From Mnemiopsis leidyi (Eukaryota; Ctenophora; Tentaculata; Lobata; Bolinopsidae), in the NCBI GenBank assembly GCA_000226015.1, contig JH152989.1, forward strand, positions 402,294 through 466,293: a stretch of DNA of 64,000 bases. The letters are read 5' to 3'. How positions within the stretch are numbered: the first letter of the stretch is position 1; each line of letters starts with the position of its first letter. The position numbers were made by a program, and so were the translations under genes. Below the pieces are notes generated by a model, which was not told the DNA's origin, searched no databases, and saw only the letters and a program-made list of their open reading frames with translations. Of the stretch, positions 23,594-45,269 are shown piece by piece.

Positions 23594-26500
23594 ATGAGTA
23601 GAAAGTATTTCAAGATAACTAAATGTCCAGATCCCGCCCTTGCTACCGCTAACAGGATTATAGTTAGTGACAGAGACGGTAAATTGTTTTTCATTTTCAT
23701 CAATCATGAAATCAATATTCATGATGCTAATAAAATTCGAATGATAGTGAAATTCATGGATTCCCAAATTTTTATTGTCTTCATGAAACCTCTTCCTTTT
23801 TACCCCTTACTTTATTCAGGGTTCAGTGACAAATCGATAATCAACATAACCAAGAACAACGGAACAAGCTCAATACACTCAGTTATACTAAGTCCCAAAC
23901 TCCAGCCCTCTTATCTAGGTCTAACCTTGGTCGATAGACAATGGTTAGAAATTCCTCTTGATGAGCAGGTACGAGTGCCACTCAGTTGAAATAAGTGTCT
24001 ACCTAATAATTATATCCCACAATAAAGGATCGAGGCGTTTAAAAGTATGTACTCAGACTCCATGAGCCCGTATTGCTTTGCAGGTATTAGTGTCTGTGGA
24101 GAACAGATCGACAAAGAAGCTAGCCTCCATGGTAGTCCTATCCGTGGAGTTCCTGCAGAAAGCTAAAGCGACGAAGAACCCCCTGAATACAGACGAGATG
24201 GCTCAGCAGTTCTCAATGAAGCACATTGAACAGCCCGTGCAACTCCATCAGAGGGTGAGCAGCCCCTTCCCTCCTTCCCCTCCCCTTCCCTCCCCCTCCT
24301 CTCCCTCCCCCACCCCTTCCCTCCTCCCCTTTCTCTACCTCCCCTTCCCTCCTTCCCCTCCCCCACCCCTTCCCTTCTCCCCTCCTCCCACTCCTCTCTC
24401 CTCCCGCCTCTCCTGCCCTCCCCCACCCCTTCCCTCCCCCACTCCTTCCTACCTCCTCCCCCACCCCTTCCCAAAAAGTGTATTGTATGTGTATCCAACA
24501 ACTACATTATCTGGCATGTCTTGCTTTTGACTTACATTATTTCTCGGTTATATCCCCACAGTTTGATATATCGTACCCTCGTCTCTTTGTATTATTATGG
24601 ATTCATTATTGACTTAAGTTAGAGGTTAACTAAAACAGTTTACATATCTACACACTTGTCTTAGTTGTATGGATACTTTATTGTTTAAGTTGTGTGGGCT
24701 AGTCTGCTGCCTGACATTTAGAAATACAAACTTAAATGTCAGTTCAAATTTGCGGTTACAAATACAACTTATTTACTTACAGTTAGTATTTACTCTGCCG
24801 AACAATCCCACATTGGTTTTTACGGTAAATAAGATAAGCACGACAGAGGGACCACTGGACATGAGTAAAATCGATGAACACGCCAAAGTTGGAATACTCT
24901 TCCAAAATACTGAGGTAAGCAGTTGAGGTTTTGTTGGAAAGAACTGCTACTAATCCTAAGAATTTAGGCCAGCGTATTCATAATAAAAACTCTAAGCTCG
25001 ATTTTGTTGAGAAAACGAACTCATTGTGTTTAAACTGTAACTAGACTTTCTCATTTGCTTCAGATTCGATTCGAGCCCGCCAAATCCTCTGGTGTCCTGT
25101 TAAAGGGGAGTGCTGTAGGAACAGAGTCGAGTCCGAATGTTATAAACCCAAACTGGGATTTTGCTCAAATGGGAATCGGCGGTCTCAGCGACGAGTTTAG
25201 TGATATTTTCAGACGAGCTTTCGCCTCCAGATTATTTCCCTCTAACATCATCGCTGATCTGGGAATAAAACACGCTAAAGGTGTTGTGATTAATTGAATT
25301 TATTGCAGTTAATTTGAACGTTACATTGTGGTTGTTTCAGTGAAATCAATTTGTTGCAGTACATTTTAATCTTGTTAGTTTTACAGTGACAAATATTATA
25401 TAAATAAGACTGAACTTGCTCAATTGGGCGTTCTTTTATTTCTCAAATTACGCTTCAGGCGACTAGAATGGTATCAAAGTCTGTACAATTCAGCTTTTCT
25501 GAATGTCAATTTTGCTTGCACCCGATTTTCTAGATTTAAGCAACAGGACCAAATAAGCCATCAGACGATAAAATATCATCAAAGCAAATAACCAAATCAA
25601 GTCTCTCTGTAAATAATTTGACGCATCAAATCCATAAAATTCCAGAACTATAAGGCCACTTTCAAATCCGTGGAATGTAGCGTTGTCAGTCGAGTTGAAG
25701 AAGGAATCTTTAAACTCCGTTACAGCAGCTATCTCCACTGCGGGAGCCATCCAACAGAAGTATCTCCCAGCTTGAAGGTAGGCTGGGATGGTCTGGGGGT
25801 TAAGGAAGTTTCCTATAAACAGAGCCATGAGAGAGAAGATACCGAGGTTTATAGCCTGGGCCCGGGTGAAGTCACGTGCTAGGGCAGCTATAGTCATACC
25901 GTACCCCACAGAGCAGACATCGCTGAGAGTTATAGCTGCGGTGGTGGTGAGGTACTTGATGAAGGAGCTCTGGAAGCCTACCGCCCAGTAGATGATGGTG
26001 GAGTAAAGCCAGCCGTGGAGGAGTGTGAAGGGCAGATCTGTCAGGTTCTGGCTGAGGAAGAGTACGGTAGCGGTGTACATGTTCAGCTGCTTCTCTTGTA
26101 TGTAGATACCTTTGTCTGCGATGAAAGCTCTCATCACAGCAAAGCCGACGATGCAGGTGTGGTTCAGGATAGCCAGACAGATCACTCCTATCTTGCTGAC
26201 TGATGTTTCCGGGTTGTCAGGGATTTGGAAGAAGATGACACTGAGAAGACCCGCTACGAAGATAGTCTGGAACATCCGCATCTTGCCGAGGGTGAGATGT
26301 CTGGCGTTCACCACCCCACTCCTCCACATCACTGCCTTGAGTTGCGCTAGAAACGTCACTTTTCGCGATCCCACCGTCCCGCTCATCGCCAGCGCGTCCA
26401 ACAACGACGACACGCTGGCTGCCTTGCATACTTTCCCCTCTGCTTGGTATCCTTTACTCACAGAGCTGCTGTAAAACTTTATCATCCCGTAAGCGTCCTC

Positions 26501-29500
26501 CCCTGAAGACAGGTCCATCAGGTGGTCAGCCAGGTTGAAGTGCAGCGGACACGGGCTACCCATCTCCTCCAGGTAGGCTGAAACCTCAGACATGGGCCCA
26601 TGGAAGGCAGTCTGTCCACCACTCAGCAGAGTCAGTCTGTCGCACATCATGAAGATGGCTGAGGAGGGTTGGTGGATGCTCAGGATAATTGTTCTCCCGT
26701 CCTTAGCTAGAGACTTAAGCAACTTTATTATTGACAGTGCTGTTGTTGAGTCCAGACCTGAGGTAGATTCGTCAGCGAAGAGTATGGGCGGGTCAGATAT
26801 CAGCTCGGTTGCCAGGGACAACCGCTTCTTCTCCCCGCCAGATATTCCGTTTCCAGACACCCCTATAACTGTCCCCTGAGTGTGCAGTAGCCCGACCTTC
26901 CTCAAAACACTGTTAACTTTAGACTTGATGTCGTCAGGACTGAAACAGTCGGTAGCTCTGAGAGCGGTGTGAAACCAGATGTGCTCCCAGACGGTCAGGC
27001 ACGCCAGAAGTCTAGGTTCCTGCTCCACGTAGGCTGATATTTTGCCCATACAGTACTTAGCAGGAGCTCCCTGGACTCGTATGTCCCCTGTACACTGCAA
27101 GGTTGCGTTCTTGCTGTAACCATAGAGACAGTTCAGCAAGGTAGTCTTGCCTGCTCCGCTAGCTCCCATCAGGAAAGACAGCTCGCCCGGTTTTGCAGTG
27201 CCCGACACTTTGTCCAGAATTGTCTTTCTCTCTTTGACGGAGCTCTTCAGACAGCAGAGCGGAGATCTCCACCTCTCTACCCTGGTTGTTATCTCTATTG
27301 TAGCTGTTAACGTGTCCCACTCTAGCAACATCTGTCCGAAATCTTTGACAACTGAAGATTTTCGTCTTCTTCTGCCACTTCGACGGGTGGATGGAACTTT
27401 GAGACTGGACCCAGAGTCTGATTTACCAAACTGTTCGTATTTTGGCAGGGAATCGGAGTCTGTTAACTTCGACATCTCGAGATCCTTCAGGGGTCCCCAA
27501 GACATGCCAATACTCAAAACTGTGACCAAATCAGATATTGGCTTATGAGGACCTTTATATAATACTGTTATTCATATTTGATAGCCCACCAGATTGCAGA
27601 GATAAATCAAGAATATTAACGTAGACGTTCATCAACAAACTCATCCTGACTGTTAGATATGAATGCAGACTAATCTCTTGATTAAAATAGCGACTGTAAA
27701 ATACTGTCAATGTTTTCTATTCTCAATATTCCTTGTTCCCAAAATTATCTCCAATTACATGTGTTTACGTGTATGTGTTTCCATGGGAACAGTGTGGACA
27801 GATGTTGCACTTCCTACTTCTTGATAATATCCCAGAATTTCTTGATAATATCTCTCTTTTTCTGCAGGAATTCTGCTCTACGGACCTCCTGGAACTGGAA
27901 AAACTCTGATGGCCAGGCAAATCGGGAAAATGTTGAACACGAGAAAACCTAAAATTGTTCAGGTTCGGAAATTTCTAAGAAAGCATAAAATGCATTTACA
28001 CGCTTTTTAAAGCGCTGACCTGAAATAATTGCCAAGCGTCAATGATATTAAAGAACTAAAATAGCTTTCGAAATTTAAAAACTGAAAATAGCTGCTATAA
28101 TTATTACCACATCTAAAAAGTAATGACTTCAGGGTCCCGAGATCCTCAGTAAAATGGTCGGAGAGAGCGAGGCTAATGTTAGAGCTCTGTTTGCCGAGGC
28201 GGAGGCGGAGGAAAAACAGATGGGTGCTAACAGGTTTTTAGATTATCAACTTTAGAATATCAATTTAGATTATTAACTTTCCCTGGATACGAAACTGTAG
28301 TCTTCTGTAGTTTATCAAATTTTCATTTTAGCGACCTCTTTATAATTAAGATGTTCATGGCACCGTATAGGCTAGCTAGCTCTCTTATTCTAAGTTGGCA
28401 CAGTAGATCCATGTTTCTATGATCACTCTATGAGTCAATTTCTCTATAATCCCCACCTCCCCTCAGCGGTCTACACATGATAATAATGGACGAGTTGGAC
28501 GCTATCTGCAAACAGAGAGGAAGTACTAATACCGGTACTGGAGTACACGACACAGTGGTTAACCAGCTTCTAAGTAAGATAGACGGAGTAGAGCAGCTCA
28601 ACAACATCCTCATTATAGGCATGACTAACAGGTTAGAGCAGGTTACTAGAGTACTCACACTCAACAACATCCTCATTATAGGCATGACTAACAGGTTAGA
28701 GCAGGTTACTAGAGTACTCACACTCAACAATATCCTCATTATAGGCATGACTAACAGGTTAGAGCAGGTTACTAGAGTACTTACAATATAAACGTTGTAC
28801 ATATTCTGTATTGTAAGTTCAAGTCTTGTTCACACTAACCACCTCCAGAAAAGACATGATAGACGACGCGCTGTTGAGACCAGGTCGACTAGAAATACAC
28901 ATGGAAATATCGCTTCCTAACGAGCAGGGAAGAGTTGAGATACTCAACATTCACACAGGTAGATACATATCTTGTTATTAGGTAGATATATATCTAGTTA
29001 TTGGGTAGATATATATCTAGTTATACAGGTAGATGCTGCAATTGTTTCCTTAAAAATGGTGAAGTGACGTTTGTTTTGCTGGTGGGGGGGGGGGGGGGGG
29101 GTATTGACACAATTTTAACGGCGTTGTGCCCCCGTGTAATCAAGTTCCACTAAAACACCTACTTTTAGCTACAATGAAAAAGAGTGGAAGACTAGACGCT
29201 GACGTAGACATTGCGGAGTTAGCCGCTCTGACCAAGAACTTTAGCGGGGCTGAAATAGAGGGTCTTGTCAGAGCTGCACAGAGCACCAGTCTTAACTCAT
29301 ACGTCACTGCAACTAGCAAGGTGAGTCGTGTTATACATCGGGGTAGATTGTATTTATTGTACATTTGGGAGCGGTACAATATTGTACTTTGTACACTGGA
29401 GCAGATTGTATTTATTGTACATTTGGGTACCGTGTACAATATTGTACTTTGTACACCGGGGCAGATTGTATTTATTGAAGATTTGGGGAGCGTGTACAAT

Positions 29501-30631
29501 ATTGTACTTTGTACACTGGATCTCTTGATTGTATTGTCCAAGGGAGCCAACACAATATTCTGTATTCTAAACTAAACAAAGTAATTTGTATTCTATCTAA
29601 GATGATGACATGATTGGAATTTTCTCGTTAAGGAAGACCGTAAAATTAAAAACGTTAACATTAACGACCATACAGGTAGAGATAAATCCCGAAGTGTACA
29701 AACAATTGAAAGTAAACCGAGCTCACTTCTTACACTCGCTCGAACACGACGTACAGCCAGCTTTCGGTGCAAATATTGACGATCTAAATGATTATCTGCT
29801 CTACGGAATCATCCCTTGGAGTCCAGGTTACTGCTTTCAAGTCAGAATTAGATCTCAAATAATTAAAATGATAGTAAAACTATTTATTTAGAGGAAATTA
29901 CATAACATTATCTTCTATATCCTGAATTATAAAACATTTCAGACATCTCTAAGATTCTGCAAGAAGGAGATCTGTACGCCAAGCAGGCTGGGAACAGCGA
30001 CCGTACAGCCCTGGTTTCTCTCCTCCTGGAGGGTGAAAACTTTACCGGCAAGACCGCTCTAGCCGTAAAGATAGCCATCAACTCCGGCTTCCCCTTCACC
30101 AAGATAATTACCCCGGGAAAGCTGGTCGAGCTGGCGGACATGGCCAAGATACGCGCGATCTACAAGATCTTCACAGACGCGTACAAATCAGAAATCAGCT
30201 GTGTAATTCTGGACGGTATCGAGTCGCTTATAGAGTATGTCCCAATCGGGATTAGGTTCAACATGTCCATGGTACAGACGATCATGACGCTGATCAAGAA
30301 CATGCCGCCGCGCGGCAAGAAACTCATGATAATCGCTACCTCCTCCAACCCAGGTCTCCTAAAGGACATCGGACTGCGACAACACTTCACCCACACCATG
30401 ACAGCTCCGTTAGTACAGAGTGTCAGCAACATGGCGGACATTGTGGAGACTTTGCAGGTGTTCTCCCGGGAGGAGACGGAGAGTCTCAAGATGCAGCTGA
30501 AGGAGGTTAATTTGAGGGTGGGCGTGAAGAAGCTTATAGACATTTGTATGACGGCCAAGCAAGCTGGCGACTCTGAGGCGAAGAAGGCGACGTTTATAAA
30601 TTTGTTGACCAGGGCCGGCGGAATTTTGTAG
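23594..30631 (+). CDS. NSF: vesicle-fusing ATPase NSF, 12 exons
   Basis: Hexameric AAA+ ATPase that disassembles SNARE complexes with alpha-SNAP. Exons: 23594-23678, 23820-23968, 24084-24254, 24783-24914, 25064-25280, 27868-27962, 28133-28233, 28467-28631, 28849-28958, 29169-29320, 29676-29826 and 29943-30631; phases close to 738 codons (human 744). The N domain (about 1-200) is followed by D1 with [20 protein letters not shown], Walker A GPPGTGKT (about 257-264), Walker B IIMDELDA (about 322-329), sensor region IGMTNR and Arg-finger loop LLRPGR. D2 has the P-loop GENFTGKT (about 540-547), with ILDGIE where human has a DD pair, fitting its structural role. Intron 5 hosts an antisense ABCG gene. 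Exon 8 ends in a triplicated segment that keeps the frame open, so two longer in-frame splice forms are conceivable. Confidence 0.96.
24257..24475. repeat. polypyrimidine low-complexity tract in NSF intron 3
   Basis: About 200 bases almost wholly C and T on the + strand, built from variants of ccccttccctccccc and ccctcctccc, starting just after the exon 3 donor. Mirror-symmetric stretches could form triplex DNA. The matching purine-rich minus-strand frames are low complexity only, not genes. Confidence 0.85.
25490..27505 (-). CDS. ABC transporter, ABCG (white/brown/scarlet-type) half transporter
   Basis: Intronless 671-aa ORF, opposite to NSF and wholly inside NSF intron 5. It has the reverse domain order typical of ABCG: nucleotide-binding domain first, then six membrane helices. 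Walker A is GASGAGKT (about residues 114-121). The signature region is [20 protein letters not shown], Walker B region [16 protein letters not shown], and the H-loop ILSIHQPSS. The C-terminal half has hydrophobic segments such as [31 protein letters not shown] and [20 protein letters not shown]. An N-terminal Arg/Ser patch ([11 protein letters not shown]) precedes it. The first true ATG is at 27505 ([13 protein letters not shown]). Half transporters must dimerise; the substrate (lipid, pigment precursor or other) cannot be told. Lack of introns suggests retroposition or simple intron loss. Confidence 0.93.
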   Translation of the reverse strand: MSWGPLKDLEMSKLTDSDSLPKYEQFGKSDSGSSLKVPSTRRSGRRRRKSSVVKDFGQMLLEWDTLTATIEITTRVERWRSPLCCLKSSVKERKTILDKVSGTAKPGELSFLMGASGAGKTTLLNCLYGYSKNATLQCTGDIRVQGAPAKYCMGKISAYVEQEPRLLACLTVWEHIWFHTALRATDCFSPDDIKSKVNSVLRKVGLLHTQGTVIGVSGNGISGGEKKRLSLATELISDPPILFADESTSGLDSTTALSIIKLLKSLAKDGRTIILSIHQPSSAIFMMCDRLTLLSGGQTAFHGPMSEVSAYLEEMGSPCPLHFNLADHLMDLSSGEDAYGMIKFYSSSVSKGYQAEGKVCKAASVSSLLDALAMSGTVGSRKVTFLAQLKAVMWRSGVVNARHLTLGKMRMFQTIFVAGLLSVIFFQIPDNPETSVSKIGVICLAILNHTCIVGFAVMRAFIADKGIYIQEKQLNMYTATVLFLSQNLTDLPFTLLHGWLYSTIIYWAVGFQSSFIKYLTTTAAITLSDVCSVGYGMTIAALARDFTRAQAINLGIFSLMALFIGNFLNPQTIPAYLQAGRYFCWMAPAVEIAAVTEFKDSFFNSTDNATFHGFESGLIVLEFYGFDASNYLQRDLIWLFALMIFYRLMAYLVLLLKSRKSGASKIDIQKS
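28597..28787 (+). repeat. in-frame 63-bp triplication across the NSF exon 8 donor
   Basis: Three head-to-tail units start at 28597, 28660 and 28723. Each contains the last 12 codons of exon 8 ([12 protein letters not shown]), the donor ag|gttaga and 26 intron bases. 63 is divisible by 3 and the frame stays open through all copies. Use of the second or third donor would add 21 or 42 residues after sensor 1 of D1. Confidence 0.92.
28955..29032 (+). repeat. 23-25-bp repeats starting at the NSF exon 9 donor
   Basis: The donor sequence ggtagatac is followed by at least three further ggtagat units (ggtagatatatatctagtta), so the splice-site sequence itself has been multiplied into the intron. Confidence 0.7.
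29084..29101 (+). repeat. poly-G run in NSF intron 9
   Basis: Eighteen consecutive G on the transcribed-RNA strand, about 68 bases before the exon 10 acceptor region. It could form a G-quadruplex in the pre-mRNA; the length is likely to be unstable or a sequencing weak spot. Confidence 0.9.
29338..29520 (+). repeat. three-copy tandem repeat, 58-60 bp, NSF intron 10
   Basis: Units start near 29343, 29401 and 29461 (cagattgtatttattg ... tacaatattgtactttgtac), beginning 20 bases after the exon 10 donor. Each unit contains a tacaatattgta palindrome. Confidence 0.85.
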
Positions 30632-31276
30632 CTTGGTTATGACCTGGTTTACTTGAGCACTTGTTACTGCCATATTTATTCTGGGGCTGCATGTTTGTTG
30701 AGTTATTGCTTTATTGCTTATCTCTCTTTTTGAATTGTTGCATTGATTTCAGTTTAGGCATTAAATTTCCCTTTTCCCACGGCCACAATTTGCGCTGTTC
30801 TTCCTGTACCAATCCCAGTTAGTCTAGCTTGTTGTAGTTATTTAATTGGAACTTATATTATCGTTTACACTTTGTAGTGATAATTATTGACGTAATTATG
30901 ATAAAAACAACTTGCTTTTATTCAAGGATGATACTTGGCTCGGCTTCATAAAAGTTTTGAAGAAAGAAATCAATTATTGCTAATTTTAATTTTGACGATT
31001 TTAGAGATAAGAGTGATAGTTCAGAAATTGTTTTATTGTTAATTTTGTTGATGTGTTTAAAATAATTGTCACCGATGTATAATTGTTCTACACTATAAAG
31101 ATTTCAATCCGTCTCCGTGTATCATTGGGGAATTGGACTCAAATATTGTGTTTGTACAATTTGTAAGGTACTGAAATTCATATTTGGAAAAATATCATGT
31201 GACTTATAAAGAATTCAAATAATTATGTGACAATAACCCTGACTATTGTAACTAGCGGCAGTGCTATGATATAAAG
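30632..31276. other. intergenic, NSF 3' UTR to NDUFS7 promoter
   Basis: About 645 bp, T/A-rich, no ORF of interest. NSF polyadenylation and the NDUFS7 promoter must lie here. Confidence 0.45.
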
Positions 31277-32122
31277 ATGTCGGTTATCCTACGTAGAATC
31301 CTGCCTCCAGCTGTCCGCTCTCTGAGCTCTGTCCCCTCCAATGTGGACCCTAACGCAGGGAGCTTGGCGCGGTCCAGTAGAGCGAAGTACGATCTAGATA
31401 ACCCTCCTGATGTCATTACTCGTCTTCCTGGTTAGAATTTGTAAATATTGTTAACCCAACCAATCAAACCAAAATCTTTGATATGTATTTAATTCTAAAC
31501 ATTGGCCCTGATCTCCACTCTCCCAGCCCAAGCTAACAGTGCGGGGGAGTATGCGATAACAAGTATTGACCACCTGTTTAACTGGGCTCGCAAATCCTCT
31601 CTCTGGCCCCTGACGTTCGGTCTGGCGTGCTGCGCTGTGGAGATGATGCACTCCGCCGCTGCGCGCTACGACTTTGACAAGTTCGGTATCGTCTTCAGAG
31701 CCAGTCCTCGACAAGCTGACGTTCTTATCGTGGCAGGTATTCGAATTATTACTGTTTAGCAGTTTTACTTTCTGTAAAGCTGAGAATTTCTTCACTAGAT
31801 AATTGCTTTGGAGATATTGAAGAATCTTGTTATAATTTCACCCTCAGGCACCCTGACCAACAAGATGGCGCCAGCGATGCGCAGAGTGTACGACCAGATG
31901 CCCGAACCGAAGTGGGTAATCTCGATGGGGTCCTGCGCTAACGGAGGAGGTTACTACCACTACTCCTACTCGGTAGTGCGCGGCTGCGACAGGATCGTCC
32001 CTGTAGATATCTACGTGCCAGGATGTCCGCCTACCGCGGAGGCGCTGTTGTACGGCTTCCTGCAGTTACAGAAGAAGGTGCAAGCTGAGAGGCGTACTCT
32101 TCACTACTTCCGCAGAGTTTAG
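31277..32122 (+). CDS. NDUFS7: NADH dehydrogenase iron-sulfur protein 7 (complex I PSST)
   Basis: Core complex I subunit holding cluster N2, the last iron-sulfur centre before ubiquinone. Exons: 31277-31430, 31527-31736 and 31848-32122; phases close to 212 codons. The N-terminus ([20 protein letters not shown]) is a mitochondrial presequence. The four N2 ligands are visible: adjacent Cys in [10 protein letters not shown], Cys in [20 protein letters not shown], and Cys in [34 protein letters not shown] and [20 protein letters not shown] are family signatures. Ends normally at HYFRRV. Length and layout match animal NDUFS7 closely. Confidence 0.97.
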
Positions 32123-32773
32123 AGTGCGGAAACAAACTTTAATTTATATATCTCAAACTTGTACAGTTATTGATGGGTTGATGTCTAGACATTAGGTCTG
32201 GAACAATAAGAGATAAGATATCACCCATCCTGAACGCCCTGCCTGTGACCCTCCAAGCTCCAGGTGGCCCCAGTAAATTATTGGAGATAAACTTCGTGAT
32301 TGAATAAATTGTTATTAGATGTTGAACCAATAACCCAAGGTTGTCATAAAACGCTCGCTTATTGGTCTCAGTTAAATGACTAGGATCATATTGGGTTTGA
32401 TAAACGAGTCTAGCAAAAATTCTGCAGGTCTACATAGTGATTAGTGAATCCCAAAAATTTAGGTGTCAACTTTTAGTTTCGGTCTATGCTAACTTGAAAT
32501 CATTTTGTAAGTTATGTTTTTTGCAAATTATAATCGTTCTATAACTGTCTTACTATTCCATGTTCACTCAATAGTCAAAAGATGATTAATTGCTTTAACT
32601 TCGCAGTGAAATAGTAACTCCAATCCTGATTCCTGTCTAGTAGAATTACTTCAAAACTAACTAACGGAATTACTCAACAACTAACTAACGAAAACTCTCA
32701 ACAACATACTAAGGAAGTAACTTAACAACTATTTAACGAAATAACTTAACAACTTACTCTATATTGTCAAGAA
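32123..32773. other. intergenic with a degenerate tandem repeat before COPS2
   Basis: About 650 bp between NDUFS7 and COPS2. Positions about 32645-32760 hold four degenerate 30-bp units of the type attact-caacaactaactaacg immediately upstream of the COPS2 start. No gene is seen. Confidence 0.55.
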
Positions 32774-44533
<11,760 letters not shown>

Positions 44534-45269
44534 GGGCTGATACTCGGGGTACTTGTAGCCGATACTTACATTCGGGGATCTTGTCAGAAATCAGTTCTCA
44601 TTGATGGCCACGTCATTTCGTGACGGGAAAATGTTTGTCGCCGAAATTTTGTGACAATATTCAGAGAGGAACGTTTCATTGAGAGTCGATGTTTTGTAAA
44701 CAAAAGGAGGGAAATCTAGGCTGTCACTGCACTGTCAGTTGATAAGAAACTTGGTTCTACTTCTAGTCACAACTATACTAGATTTGGCAAGAAACTTGGA
44801 TTTCGACCTAATACGCATCTCAGTGGCAGATCGAATGAATGAGAGGTCATAAAACAGATCATCACAGATAAGAATATCTTTTGATGGAGCGATTAAAGAC
44901 CGTAATAAAGGTGATGCTGCGCGGCGTTTTCTACGTAAACGTTTAAGTTTTTACTTAAAAAGATGAGATCGCCTCAAACTTTGGGTACGGCGCGCTTACT
45001 TTTTACATTTAAGATATATATTTGATAGTGTTTTATTAATTAATTGGAACTACTGTCATTTCATTGGTTTGAAATTTCGGTAAACTTTAGTTTAATAATA
45101 GTTTCCCACTCAAAAGTATAGAATTTAAACAAGGAAAGTTTTTCCTGATACTCGCTCAGCGATAGAAAACCAGCGATTGAAAAACTTATCGGAACCCGTG
45201 TCATGAAAAGTAGTACATGATTCTTGTTACATCAGAACAGCTATTCCAAAACCTCGGTAACAGTTAAAC
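44534..45269. other. intergenic between convergent COPS2 and F1
   Basis: About 735 bp between two convergent genes; no ORF or distinct motif seen. It should contain both polyadenylation regions. Confidence 0.5.

Noticed and set aside
24163-24501. Gly/Arg/Glu-rich minus-strand ORFs opposite NSF intron 3
   Set aside because: They are translations of the polypyrimidine tract; low complexity only.
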